Shown: positions 1-6,634 of the stretch, one piece after another
Position numbering within the stretch: the first letter of the stretch is position 1
Layout of the letters: each line of letters opens with the position of its first letter
Assembly (NCBI GenBank): GCA_014377795.1
Contig: JACMOY010000296.1
Coordinates: 1-11,441 of the forward strand
Direction of reading: 5' to 3'
From: Actinomycetota bacterium
Lineage (GTDB): Bacteria > Actinomycetota > Actinomycetes > Actinomycetales > Angustibacteraceae
DNA: 11,441 nucleotides
Translations under genes and position numbers: made by a program
Notes under the pieces: generated by a model
The model's input: only the letters and a program-made list of their open reading frames with translations
Database searches by the model: none
What the model was told of the DNA's origin: nothing

Positions 1-280
1 AGGTGCTGGTGGGGCCGGGGGCGGGGCGGGCTGCCTTCTTGGCGGCCGGCCGCTTGGCGGCGGGGGGTGCGTCAGCACCGGTCGGCGCGGGCACGGCCTT
101 GACGGCGGCCTTCTTCGCCGGAGCGCGCTTGGCGGCGACCTTCTTGGCCGGGACAGCCGGAGCGGTGGCCTCGACCTTGCGGGTCGCGGTGGCCGCCACC
201 GCCGACGTGGCAGCGGCGACCGCGGCCAGATCCGTCGAGGGCTCGGGCGTGGTGGTGCGGGTGGTGGAGTCCGACGACAC
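1..280 (-). CDS. Lys/Ala/Pro-rich protein, N-terminal part only (H1-like or sigma-factor leader)
   Basis: This is a partial gene: it reads leftward and leaves the window at the left edge with 93 residues visible. The start is GTG at 280, preceded by GAAAGG with a 6-nt gap. The first 35 or so residues are Ser/Thr/Ala-rich. After that come repeated basic patches such as PAKKVAAKRAPAKKAAVK and AAKRPAAKKAARPAP. No folded domain is visible. Such low-complexity Lys/Ala stretches occur in actinobacterial histone H1-like proteins, in HU tails (normally C-terminal), and at the N-terminus of principal sigma factors (SigA/HrdB). The N-terminal placement and the long upstream leader make the sigma-factor reading attractive, but that is inference and the diagnostic part lies outside the window. 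Codon use (AAG for Lys, GC-ending third positions) supports this frame over the overlapping minus frame. Confidence 0.6.
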   Translation of the reverse strand, partial: MSSDSTTRTTTPEPSTDLAAVAAATSAVAATATRKVEATAPAVPAKKVAAKRAPAKKAAVKAVPAPTGADAPPAAKRPAAKKAARPAPGPTST

Positions 281-440
281 GGAACACCTTTCGTCGTGGG
301 AGGAGACGATGACCGGGGTGGGTCAACGACCAGTGGGACGATCGCGGCCGGGACGTGAGATGCGTCGCTGCCCGGGTCAACCGCAGCAAACCGCGGAGCA
401 TGCCCGTGACGATCGGGCCGTTGGCCGCGAGACTTCTACC

Positions 441-446
441 ATTGTA
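441..446 (-). promoter_or_regulatory. Candidate -10 box (TACAAT) for the Lys/Ala-rich gene
   Basis: Read leftward the sequence is TACAAT, five of six matches to TATAAT and an AT-rich island in very GC-rich surroundings. No convincing -35 hexamer is visible 16-19 nt upstream. It would place transcription start near 434 and give a leader of about 155 nt before the GTG at 280. The stretch from 281 to 506 holds no gene that I can support; this box is its only clear signal. Confidence 0.4.
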
Positions 447-506
447 GCGCCAGGCGGTCGGCCAGCACGACCACCCAGCGTGACCACCGGTGCGTCCGCG
501 GCGCCC

Positions 507-923
507 TCAGCGGGGCCTGGGGGTCCGGTCGGCCTTGACGGCCAGCACCGGGCAGGGCGCGTCGAGCAGGATGCGCTGGGCGTGCGAGCCGAGGATGAGC
601 TTGCCCACCGGGGTCCGGCGGCGCAGCCCGATGACGATGACCTCGGCCCCCACCTCCTCGGCGACGGCGATCAGGTCCTCGGCCGGCTCCTGGCCGCGCA
701 CCAGCTGGCGCACCTCGTGCTCGATCCCGGCCTCGCTCAGCTCGCGGCGCACGGTGGCCAGCTCGGTGTCGTACCGCTCAGCGTCCGCGGTGGTGAGGTC
801 CTTGCCACCGCGGTTGGAGTTGATGACGACCAGTCGCGTGCCGCGCGTGCGAGCCTCCTCCGCCGCCCGGCGCAGCGCCGCCCGCCCTTCGTTGGTCGGG
901 ACGAAACCCACGACAACGGCCAT
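507..923 (-). CDS. Universal stress protein (UspA family), single domain
   Basis: A 138-residue protein, the normal length for one Usp domain, expected to be cytosolic and to bind a nucleotide. Usp proteins support survival under stress; this one's specific role is unknown. It begins MAVVVGFVPTNEGRAAL, a beta strand leading into the first helix, and ends with the family's C-terminal IGLRRRTPVGKLILGSHAQ and DAPCPVLAVK. The ATP-binding signature G-x2-G-x9-G-S appears as G99, then Arg at 102 in place of the second Gly, then G112-S113, so ATP binding may be kept but altered. The usual Asp in the first loop is replaced by a VPT sequence, seen in some actinobacterial members. ATG at 923 was chosen because GAGGAG lies 8 nt upstream. 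It is divergent from the fusion gene at 1085 and may be controlled by the repeats between them. Confidence 0.88.
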   Translation of the reverse strand: MAVVVGFVPTNEGRAALRRAAEEARTRGTRLVVINSNRGGKDLTTADAERYDTELATVRRELSEAGIEHEVRQLVRGQEPAEDLIAVAEEVGAEVIVIGLRRRTPVGKLILGSHAQRILLDAPCPVLAVKADRTPRPR

Positions 924-963
924 CGGTGGTGCTCCTCGGTCTGGTCCTGTCTCGGCACACTGC

Positions 964-990
964 GCCGACGGGAGCCGACGGTAGCCGACG
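964..990. repeat. Three GCCGACG direct repeats at exact 10-bp spacing
   Basis: GCCGACG occurs at 964-970, 974-980 and 984-990, separated by GGA and GTA. Each copy therefore sits one helical turn from the next, on the same face of the DNA. The array lies in the 161-bp spacer between two divergently transcribed genes. It could be a binding site for a cooperative regulator, but no known operator was recognised, and GC-rich simple-sequence drift could also produce it. Confidence 0.5.
978..983 (-). promoter_or_regulatory. Weak candidate -10 box (TACCGT) for the stress protein gene
   Basis: Read leftward, TACCGT fits the TAnnnT pattern common in actinobacterial promoters. It sits inside the phased repeat array, so a factor bound to the repeats would cover it. 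It would give a leader of about 47 nt to the ATG at 923. No good -35 element is visible. The assignment rests on position and a loose match only. Confidence 0.2.
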
Positions 991-1013
991 CGGGTCGAGG
1001 TTAGTCGACCCGC
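990..1013. repeat. Perfect 9-bp inverted repeat between divergent genes
   Basis: GCGGGTCGA at 990-998 and TCGACCCGC at 1005-1013 are exact reverse complements separated by GGTTAG. It overlaps the last base of the direct-repeat array. The spacer lies between two 5' ends, so a terminator role is unlikely; an operator dyad or a leader hairpin is more plausible. No U-tract follows on either strand. Confidence 0.5.
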
Positions 1014-1084
1014 AGCCCTCGGGCCCGCACGCGGCATCGCGCCGCCCCGGCGCGGTGTGCGCGGGACGTGCCAGACTCCTGCGC

Positions 1085-2722
1085 GTGTCAGGGCAGTCGT
1101 CGACCAGCACGAGTGGCCCCACCCTCGGCGTCGAGGAAGAGCTGCACGTCGTGGACGCCGGCACCGGGCGGCTGTGCAGCAGGGCACCCGAGGTGCAGGC
1201 GGCGTCGGTCGTCGACGCCGCGGACGGCACCGTCGTCCTCGAGCTGACCCTCTCGCAGGTCGAGACGGTCACCGCGGTCAGCACCGACGTCGACCAGGTG
1301 ATCGAGCGGGCCGCGCGGTTGCGCCCCGCCGTGGCTGGGGCCGCCGCCGGCCGGGGGCTGGCGCTGGTCGCGGCCGGGACGCCGGTGCTGGGCGAGGCGG
1401 GCGAGCAGCAGGTCGCCGACGACGAGCGCTACGCGGCCCTGCGGCAGCGGGCGGCCGGGCTGGTGCCGCAGCAGCTGATCGCCGGCATGCACGTGCACGT
1501 CGGCGTGGCCGGCCCCGGGGTGGACGTCGCGGACGTGGACGACGACGTGCGGGTGGCCGTGGCCGACACCGTTCGGCCGTGGCTGCCGACGATGCTCGCG
1601 CTGACGGCGAACTCGCCGTACTGGCTCGGTGAGGACACCGGGTTCGCGTCCTACCGTCAGGTGCACTGGCAGCGCTGGCCCGTCGCCGGCCCCCCGCCGC
1701 CCACCCAGGACGCGGCGCAGTGGCACCGCTCGGTCGCCGAGCTGGTGGCCACCGGCGTCGTCGACGACGCGAGCTACGTGTACTGGGACGTGCGGCTCGC
1801 GACCCGGTTCCCGACCGTCGAGGTGCGGGTCGCCGACGTGCAGGCCGACGCCGAGGACGCGGCGCTCTACACCCGGGTGGTGCGCGGCCTGGCGGCGACG
1901 GCGCTGATCGACCACGCTGCCCATGGCGTCGACGCGCCGTCGCGGCTGCAGGTGCCCCAGCACGCGCTGCGCGCCGCGATGTGGCGGGCGGCGCGGTACG
2001 GGCTGGACGGCGAGCTCGTCGACCCCCACCTGCGGGGCACCCGCCCGGCCGCCGCTGTCCTCGGGGCGCTCGTCGACGCGGCACGACCCGGGCTCGAGGT
2101 CACGGGCGACCTGCAACCGGTGCTGGAGGGGGTGCGCCGGGTGCTGACCGACGGCAACGGGGCCCAGCGCCAGCGCGCTGCCTTCACCCGGGCAGGCTGG
2201 CCCGGCGTGCTGGACGTGGTGCGGGTCGCCGACCACCAGCCCCACCGCGAGACCGTCAACGACGGCAACGGGTGGGTCGAGTGCGACTGCGGGCACCGGC
2301 ACTGGGGCCGCCACGGCGCGGCCGGGTTGCTGCTGCTGCGCCCCGGTGACCGCGGCGCCGAGGTGCTCCTGCAGCTGCGCTCGTCGTGGACCCACCAGGG
2401 CGGCACCTGGGGGCTGCCCGGCGGCGCGCGCGACAGCCACGAGACCACCAGCCAGGCCGCGCGGCGCGAGGCCCGCGAGGAGAACGACGTCGACACAGCC
2501 GCGGTCGTCGACGTGGTCGAGCACCGAGTCGACCACGGCAGCTGGTCGTACACCTACGTCGTGGCGAGGGCCCCGGCGCGGGCCGGGGCCCGGGTCGCCA
2601 ACGGGGAGTCCGACGCCGTGGGCTGGGTGGCCCTGGACGACGTCGCCACCCGCGAGCTGCACCCGGCCCTGGCCGCAGAGTGGTCGCGGCTGCACGACCT
2701 GGTCCGGGACCTGTCGGCCTGA
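1085..2722 (+). CDS. Fusion: GCS2/YbdK-type carboxylate-amine ligase + C-terminal Nudix hydrolase
   Basis: One uninterrupted frame of 545 residues encodes two enzymes. Residues about 12-385 are a glutamate-cysteine ligase family 2 (YbdK-like) domain: LGVEEEL near residue 14, MHVHVG at 135-140, NSPYWLGEDTG from 176 and EVRVADVQ from 246. YbdK-type enzymes join an amine to a carboxylate using ATP; E. coli YbdK has weak gamma-glutamyl-cysteine ligase activity, but the true substrate here is unknown. Family members are usually about 370 residues. Residues about 390-540 form a Nudix domain that opens with CDCGHRHWG at 400-408. Its Nudix box starts at G447 and has E453, R461-E462 and E465-E466; the usual Gly after EE-x is Asp. 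GTG at 1085 was chosen because it starts 13 codons before LGVEEEL. There is no clear ribosome-binding site, so translation may be leaderless. The gene is convergent with metX, 27 bp away. Confidence 0.85.
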   Translation: MSGQSSTSTSGPTLGVEEELHVVDAGTGRLCSRAPEVQAASVVDAADGTVVLELTLSQVETVTAVSTDVDQVIERAARLRPAVAGAAAGRGLALVAAGTPVLGEAGEQQVADDERYAALRQRAAGLVPQQLIAGMHVHVGVAGPGVDVADVDDDVRVAVADTVRPWLPTMLALTANSPYWLGEDTGFASYRQVHWQRWPVAGPPPPTQDAAQWHRSVAELVATGVVDDASYVYWDVRLATRFPTVEVRVADVQADAEDAALYTRVVRGLAATALIDHAAHGVDAPSRLQVPQHALRAAMWRAARYGLDGELVDPHLRGTRPAAAVLGALVDAARPGLEVTGDLQPVLEGVRRVLTDGNGAQRQRAAFTRAGWPGVLDVVRVADHQPHRETVNDGNGWVECDCGHRHWGRHGAAGLLLLRPGDRGAEVLLQLRSSWTHQGGTWGLPGGARDSHETTSQAARREAREENDVDTAAVVDVVEHRVDHGSWSYTYVVARAPARAGARVANGESDAVGWVALDDVATRELHPALAAEWSRLHDLVRDLSA

Positions 2723-2749
2723 GGCCGGGTCGCAGCGTCGAAGGCCAGG

Positions 2750-3883
2750 TCAGGGCACCGTCGAGCGGGTGACGCTGGGCAGCGCCGCCCGGACGATGGC
2801 CCCGACCTGGTGGGTCTCGATGAGGAAGCCGTCGTGCCCGTACGGCGAGGTGACGGTCTGCACCGGGCGGCCCCCGGGGCGCAGGGCGACGATCTCGTCG
2901 GCCAGCCGCGGCGGGTAGAGCCGGTCGGAGTCGACGGCGGCGACCACCAGGTCGGCGGTGACCAGGGCCAGGGCCGCGGCGACCCCGCCCCGGCCCCGGC
3001 CGACGTCGTGGGAGTTCATCGCCTCGGTGAGCACGACGTAGCTGCGCGGGTCGAAGCGGCGGGCGAGCTTGTCGGCGTGGTGGTCCAGGTAGCTCTCGGC
3101 GGCGTACCGGCCACCGCCACCGATCGGCTGCTCGTCGCCCTGGTGGGCGCGACCGAACCGCTGAGCCAGCTCGGTCTCGCTGCGGTAGGTGACGTGCGCG
3201 ATCCGCCGGGCGATGCCGAGCCCCGCCTGCGGCCCGGGGCCGCCGCCGTAGTCCCCGCCCCGCCACGCGGGGTCGGAGCGGATCGCGAGCAGCTGCGGCT
3301 CGCACCAGGCGATCTGCTCGGCGCTGGCGTACGCGGTCGAGGCCAGGACGATGGCGGTGCCCACCCGGTCGGGGTGCGTCACCGCCCACTCCAGCACGCG
3401 CATGCCGCCCATCGACCCGCCGATGACCCCGGCCCAGGTGTCGATACCGAGGCGGTCGGCGAGCCGGGCCTCGGCCTGGACCTGGTCGCGGACGGTGAGG
3501 AACGGGAACCTCGACCCCCAGGCCCGCCCGTCCGGTGCGGCCGACGAGGGCCCGGTCGTGCCCTGGCACCCCCCCAGCACGTTCGGGGCCACGACGAACC
3601 AACTGTCGGTGTCCAGTGGCCGCCCCGGGCCGACGAGCGCGTCCCACCAGCCCGCGGTGGGGTGCCCGGTGCCCGCCGGCCCTGCCACGTGGCTGTCGCC
3701 GGTGAGCGCGTGCAGCACGAGCACCGCGTTGTCGCGGGCGGCATTGAGCGTCCCCCACGTCTCGTAGGCGACGCGGACGTCGGGCAGGGCGCCGCGTGCC
3801 TCCAGGGCGAGGGTGCCGACGTCGATGAACTGGCGTCGTCCGACGGGGTCACCCTCGCGCCACACGGTGTCGCTGGCCCCCAT
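2750..3883 (-). CDS. metX: Homoserine O-acetyltransferase (MetX)
   Basis: A 377-residue alpha/beta-hydrolase-fold acyltransferase, the expected length for the family. It acylates the homoserine hydroxyl from an acyl-CoA, normally acetyl-CoA, making the substrate for the neighbouring MetY in cytosolic methionine synthesis. Visible marks are LNAARDNAVLVLHALTGDSH near 46-65, the nucleophile elbow GGSMGGM with Ser157, DSDRLYPP with the likely catalytic Asp320, and SPYGHDGF with His350, so the Ser-Asp-His triad is intact. Some MetX homologues use succinyl-CoA, and the acyl donor cannot be settled by eye. The ATG shares its A with the metY stop (TGATG) and has no strong ribosome-binding site of its own, which points to translational coupling. 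It should therefore be controlled by the riboswitch ahead of metY. Confidence 0.95.
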   Translation of the reverse strand: MGASDTVWREGDPVGRRQFIDVGTLALEARGALPDVRVAYETWGTLNAARDNAVLVLHALTGDSHVAGPAGTGHPTAGWWDALVGPGRPLDTDSWFVVAPNVLGGCQGTTGPSSAAPDGRAWGSRFPFLTVRDQVQAEARLADRLGIDTWAGVIGGSMGGMRVLEWAVTHPDRVGTAIVLASTAYASAEQIAWCEPQLLAIRSDPAWRGGDYGGGPGPQAGLGIARRIAHVTYRSETELAQRFGRAHQGDEQPIGGGGRYAAESYLDHHADKLARRFDPRSYVVLTEAMNSHDVGRGRGGVAAALALVTADLVVAAVDSDRLYPPRLADEIVALRPGGRPVQTVTSPYGHDGFLIETHQVGAIVRAALPSVTRSTVP

Positions 3884-5199
3884 CAGGCGCTCTTGGCGGC
3901 CCGGAACCCCGCCTCGAGGTCGGCGAGGATGTCGTCGATGTGCTCCAGCCCCACGGCCAGGCGCACCAGGCCCGGGGTGACCCCGCTGGCCAGCTGCTCG
4001 GCGTCCGAGAGCTGGCTGTGGGTGGTGCTCGCCGGGTGGATGACCAGGCTGCGGACGTCACCGATGTTGGCGACGTGGCTGTGCAGCACCAGTGCCTCGA
4101 CGAACCGCTGGCCGGCCTCGCGGCCGCCCTCGATCTCGAACGCCAGCACCGCACCGGCACCGCGCGGCGCGTACTTGCGGGCCCGCTCGAACCACGGGCT
4201 GCTCTCGAGCCCGGCGTAGCTCACCGAGAGCACCTCGGGTCGCTGCTCGAGCCAGGTGGCGACCGCGAGGGCGTTCTGCACGTGCCGCTCGATGCGCAGG
4301 CTGAGGGTCTCGATGCCCTGGCTGATCAGGAAGGCGTTGAACGGCGAGGCCGAGGCACCCAGGTCGCGCAGCAGCTGCACCCGGGCCTTGAGGATGAACG
4401 CCAGGTTCGCACCCAGCGCGCTGCCGACGCCGAGATCGCGGGCGTAGACCAGCCCGTGGTAGCTCGCGTCGGGCTGGTTGTAGTTGGGGAACTTCTCGGG
4501 GTCGGCGGCGTAGTCGAAGGTGCCGCCGTCGACGATGACCCCCGCGATCGACGTGCCGTGCCCACCGAGGTACTTCGTGGCGCTGTGGACGACGATGTCG
4601 GCGCCCCACTCCAGGGGCCGGATGAGGTACGGGGTCGCCACGGTGTTGTCGACGACCAGTGGGACCCCCGCCTCGTGCGCCACGCCGGCGACGCCCTCGA
4701 TGTCGAGGACGTCCTGCTTGGGGTTGGGGATGGTCTCGGCGAAGAACGCCTTCGTGTTCGGGCGCACCGCCGCGCGCCAGGAGTCCAGGTCGTCGGGGTC
4801 CTCGACGAACGTGGTGGTGATGCCGAGCTTGGGGAACGTGTGGTGCAGCAGGTTGTACGTGCCGCCGTACAGGCTGGGGCTGGCGACGATGTGGTCGCCG
4901 ACCTCGGCGAGGTTGAGCAGCGCGATCGTCTCGGCGGACTGCCCGCTGGCCACGAGCAGCGCCCCCACCCCACCCTCCAGGCTCGCGACGCGCTGCTCGA
5001 CGACGTCGTTCGTGGGGTTCATCAGCCGGGTGTAGATGTTGCCGAACTCCTTGAGCCCGAACAGGTTCGCGGCGTGCTCAGAGCTCTTGAACACGTAGGA
5101 GGTGGTCTGGTAGATCGGCAGCGCGCGCGCCCCGGTCGTGGGGTCGGCGCTCTGGCCGGCGTGGATCTGTCGCGTCTCGAAGGACCAACCATCGTTCAC
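3883..5199 (-). CDS. metY: O-acetylhomoserine sulfhydrylase (MetY), PLP-dependent
   Basis: A 438-residue member of the Cys/Met-metabolism PLP enzyme family, normal length for MetY. It converts O-acetylhomoserine and sulfide to homocysteine and acetate in the cytosol. The start FETRQIHAGQSADPTTGAR and LPIYQTTSYVF are typical of the sulfhydrylase. The PLP-binding Lys209 lies in HSATKYLGGHG, with Asp184 in VVDNT to hold the pyridine nitrogen. The insert around 225-250 (DYAADPEKFPNYNQPDASYHG) is typical of MetY rather than MetB or MetZ. The start is GTG at 5199; GGGAG lies 6 nt upstream at 5206-5210. The gene is first in a two-gene unit, overlaps metX by one base, and follows a SAM-IV riboswitch. 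Confidence 0.95.
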   Translation of the reverse strand: MNDGWSFETRQIHAGQSADPTTGARALPIYQTTSYVFKSSEHAANLFGLKEFGNIYTRLMNPTNDVVEQRVASLEGGVGALLVASGQSAETIALLNLAEVGDHIVASPSLYGGTYNLLHHTFPKLGITTTFVEDPDDLDSWRAAVRPNTKAFFAETIPNPKQDVLDIEGVAGVAHEAGVPLVVDNTVATPYLIRPLEWGADIVVHSATKYLGGHGTSIAGVIVDGGTFDYAADPEKFPNYNQPDASYHGLVYARDLGVGSALGANLAFILKARVQLLRDLGASASPFNAFLISQGIETLSLRIERHVQNALAVATWLEQRPEVLSVSYAGLESSPWFERARKYAPRGAGAVLAFEIEGGREAGQRFVEALVLHSHVANIGDVRSLVIHPASTTHSQLSDAEQLASGVTPGLVRLAVGLEHIDDILADLEAGFRAAKSA

Positions 5200-5219
5200 A
5201 GGGGTCTCCCAACCCGAAG

Positions 5220-5240
5220 GGGTCCGCTGTGGGCGGACCC
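5220..5240 (-). promoter_or_regulatory. Hairpin in the SAM-IV expression platform
   Basis: GGGTCCGC (5240-5233) and GCGGACCC (5227-5220) form a perfect 8-bp stem with loop CCACA. Its first two bases are also the last two of the pseudoknot strand (5243-5239), so the two structures compete at the edge. The stem is followed by CCTTCGGGTT and not by a U-run, and the metY ribosome-binding site GGGAG is 9 nt further on. A classic intrinsic terminator is therefore unlikely; control of translation initiation is more plausible. The pairing is seen in the sequence; the mechanism is inferred. Confidence 0.6.
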
Positions 5241-5348
5241 GCGCTTGCCCACGTCGTCGACGCGGGCCGGGTCATCACCCGGGGCACCCCACCGCGGTTG
5301 GAGGGTTGCCGGCCAGCGAGCCGGGGCTTGTCGCTGGCACTCATGACC
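5238..5348 (-). promoter_or_regulatory. SAM-IV riboswitch controlling metY-metX
   Basis: Read leftward from 5348 the RNA opens GGTCATGAGTGCCAGCG and carries the near-invariant GGCAACCCTCCAACCGCGG followed by TGGGGTGCCCCGGGTGATGA, the SAM-IV core I recognise from actinobacteria. Pairings visible by eye: P1, GGTCAT (5348-5343) with ATGACC (5275-5270); P2, GCCAGCG (5338-5332) with CGCTGGC (5318-5312); P3 around 5310-5283; an 8-bp P4 with one G-U pair (5267-5260 with 5254-5247). The extra pseudoknot of this class is also present: CCGCG in the P3 loop (5297-5293) with CGCGG (5243-5239). It binds S-adenosylmethionine and is expected to repress the downstream genes when SAM is abundant. It begins only 10 nt after the stop of the DUF4192 gene. 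Confidence 0.95.
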
Positions 5349-5355
5349 TGGTCGA

Positions 5356-5361
5356 AGATTA
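5356..5361 (-). promoter_or_regulatory. Candidate -10 box (TAATCT) for the riboswitch-metYX transcript
   Basis: Read leftward, TAATCT fits TAnnnT, and the predicted start 7-8 nt later falls at or one base before the first base of riboswitch helix P1 (5348). Its first three bases are also the TAA stop codon of the DUF4192 gene, so this promoter would be built into the end of the upstream gene. The -35 region is weak (TGGAGC or CTGGAG at 17-18 nt). Confidence 0.45.
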
Positions 5362-6582
5362 GCAAGAGCCGTCCGGAGGCTCCAGGGGGCGAGACGACAT
5401 CTCGTCCACTGAGACGAGCCGACGCCGGCCAGGTGCCTCGTCGTCCGCGCGGACGTCGGCCGCCCACCGCGGCGCCAGACCCGCCCGCAGCAGCTGGTCG
5501 ACCAGGGTCGCCATCCGGTAGGCGGGGTCGATGGCCAGCGCCCGGTCGACGGCGACACCGGCCGCTGCACCGTTGCCGCAGGCCCAGCACTGCATCGATA
5601 GCAGCGTGAGCGGCGCCAGCGCCGCAGGCCCGTCCGCGCGCACGGCCAGATCGACCAGCAGCTGCTCGACGGCCTCGGCGAGCTCGAGGTCGTCCAGGTC
5701 CGGGGGTGCGCTGTCGTCGGCCAGCTCGGCGACGGGTCGGGTCACCTCGTCCGCGGTCCCGGGCGCGGCCAGGGACGGCATCCAGCGGGTCCATCGGACG
5801 GCGACGACGTCGCGTACCTCGTGGTCGAGCAGCCCGGCCAGCGCACGGCCCGCCTCGTCCGCCGACAGGCCGCGCTCCCCCGCGGCGTACCGCCGGGCGA
5901 GGGTGTCCAGATCGCTCGCCCGGGCTCGCTGCCAGGCCCGCCAGCCGGCGGCCCGGGTGTCCTGCCCCTGCGGCCCGACGGCGGCGACACAGGTGTCGAT
6001 GGCGTCCTCGACGGCCGCCAGGGTGGCCGGGTCGCCCGGCGCGACGCGGTCGACCAGGCCCTGCCGGTCCGCGAGCGGTGAGCGGCCCTGCAGCACGTAC
6101 GTCGCCGCGACCTCGCTGGCCTTGGCGTCGCGCATCGGCCACCCGTCAGCCGGGCAGCAGCCGGGCATGGTGCAGGAGTAAGACCAGAACCGCTGCCCGC
6201 CGACGTAGACGGCCTCGCGCACCGGCACACCGTGGCGGCCGAGGTCGTCGCCCACCGCGTCGACCAGCAGCTGGTGCGGCCGTGGCCACCATCGCGTCCA
6301 CGGCCGGTCGTCGTAGACCAGGACGACGGCCTCGCGGGGACCGTCCCTGCGGACGAACGCAGCGATCGCGGCGGCGGTGTCGTGCTCGCGGCCGGCCGGC
6401 GGCAGGTCGAGCCGGGCCACCACCCCGAGGCGCAGGCGGGGCCCGCGCAGCGAGACCACGACGATGCTGGCGGAGGGGACGAACCCCATCAGGTAGGGGA
6501 CGGCGGCCACCAGGTCCGCGGGACCGCGGGCGTTGACGACGGTGCGGGCGGGACCCCTGGCGACTCTGCGGTTTCGGCTCAT
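5359..6582 (-). CDS. DUF4192 domain-containing protein
   Basis: A 407-residue protein recognised as DUF4192, a family of unknown function found widely in actinobacteria. The family opening is clear: ARGPADLVAAVPYLMGFVPS at about 18-37, then SIVVVSLRG and LRLGVVARLDLP, like an alternating strand-helix fold. A second conserved patch, FWSYSCTMPGCCPADGWP (about 132-149), contains Cys137, Cys142 and Cys143. A C-terminal segment (QCWACGNGAAAGVAVDRAL then AIDPAYRMATLVDQLLRAG) looks helical and repeat-like. No signal peptide or membrane segment is seen. The ATG at 6582 lacks a strong ribosome-binding site. The gene is co-directional with metYX, but the riboswitch and its likely promoter separate them. 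No function is assigned. Confidence 0.85.
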   Translation of the reverse strand: MSRNRRVARGPARTVVNARGPADLVAAVPYLMGFVPSASIVVVSLRGPRLRLGVVARLDLPPAGREHDTAAAIAAFVRRDGPREAVVLVYDDRPWTRWWPRPHQLLVDAVGDDLGRHGVPVREAVYVGGQRFWSYSCTMPGCCPADGWPMRDAKASEVAATYVLQGRSPLADRQGLVDRVAPGDPATLAAVEDAIDTCVAAVGPQGQDTRAAGWRAWQRARASDLDTLARRYAAGERGLSADEAGRALAGLLDHEVRDVVAVRWTRWMPSLAAPGTADEVTRPVAELADDSAPPDLDDLELAEAVEQLLVDLAVRADGPAALAPLTLLSMQCWACGNGAAAGVAVDRALAIDPAYRMATLVDQLLRAGLAPRWAADVRADDEAPGRRRLVSVDEMSSRPLEPPDGSC

Positions 6583-6634
6583 GGCCGCAACGCTCGGTGC
6601 TGCGGGCGCGGCTAGCCAGGGGTTACCGGCGGGT

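Noticed and set aside
72..401. Alternative minus frame over the Lys/Ala-rich gene
   Set aside because: It has no ribosome-binding site at its start and an odd Arg/His-rich composition; the other frame uses AAG Lys codons with a good ribosome-binding site.
3..1004. Long plus-strand open frame opposite the Lys/Ala-rich and stress-protein genes
   Set aside because: It has no recognisable domain, and the minus strand holds a clear Usp protein with a good ribosome-binding site. It is a GC-driven shadow frame.
1088..2695. Long minus-strand open frame opposite the fusion gene
   Set aside because: The opposite plus frame shows two recognisable enzyme families; this frame shows none and reflects high third-position GC.
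2715..2750. Possible bidirectional terminator between the fusion gene and metX
   Set aside because: CGGCCT-G-AGGCCG (2715-2727) is a near-palindrome with too small a loop and no T-run on either side; the spacer is only 27 bp.
5211..5240. Intrinsic terminator reading of the riboswitch hairpin
   Set aside because: The stem is strong but the following bases are CCTTCGGGTT, without the U-run an intrinsic terminator requires.
3940..5346. Long plus-strand open frame opposite metY
   Set aside because: It covers the antisense of a complete MetY and the riboswitch; no domain is recognisable.
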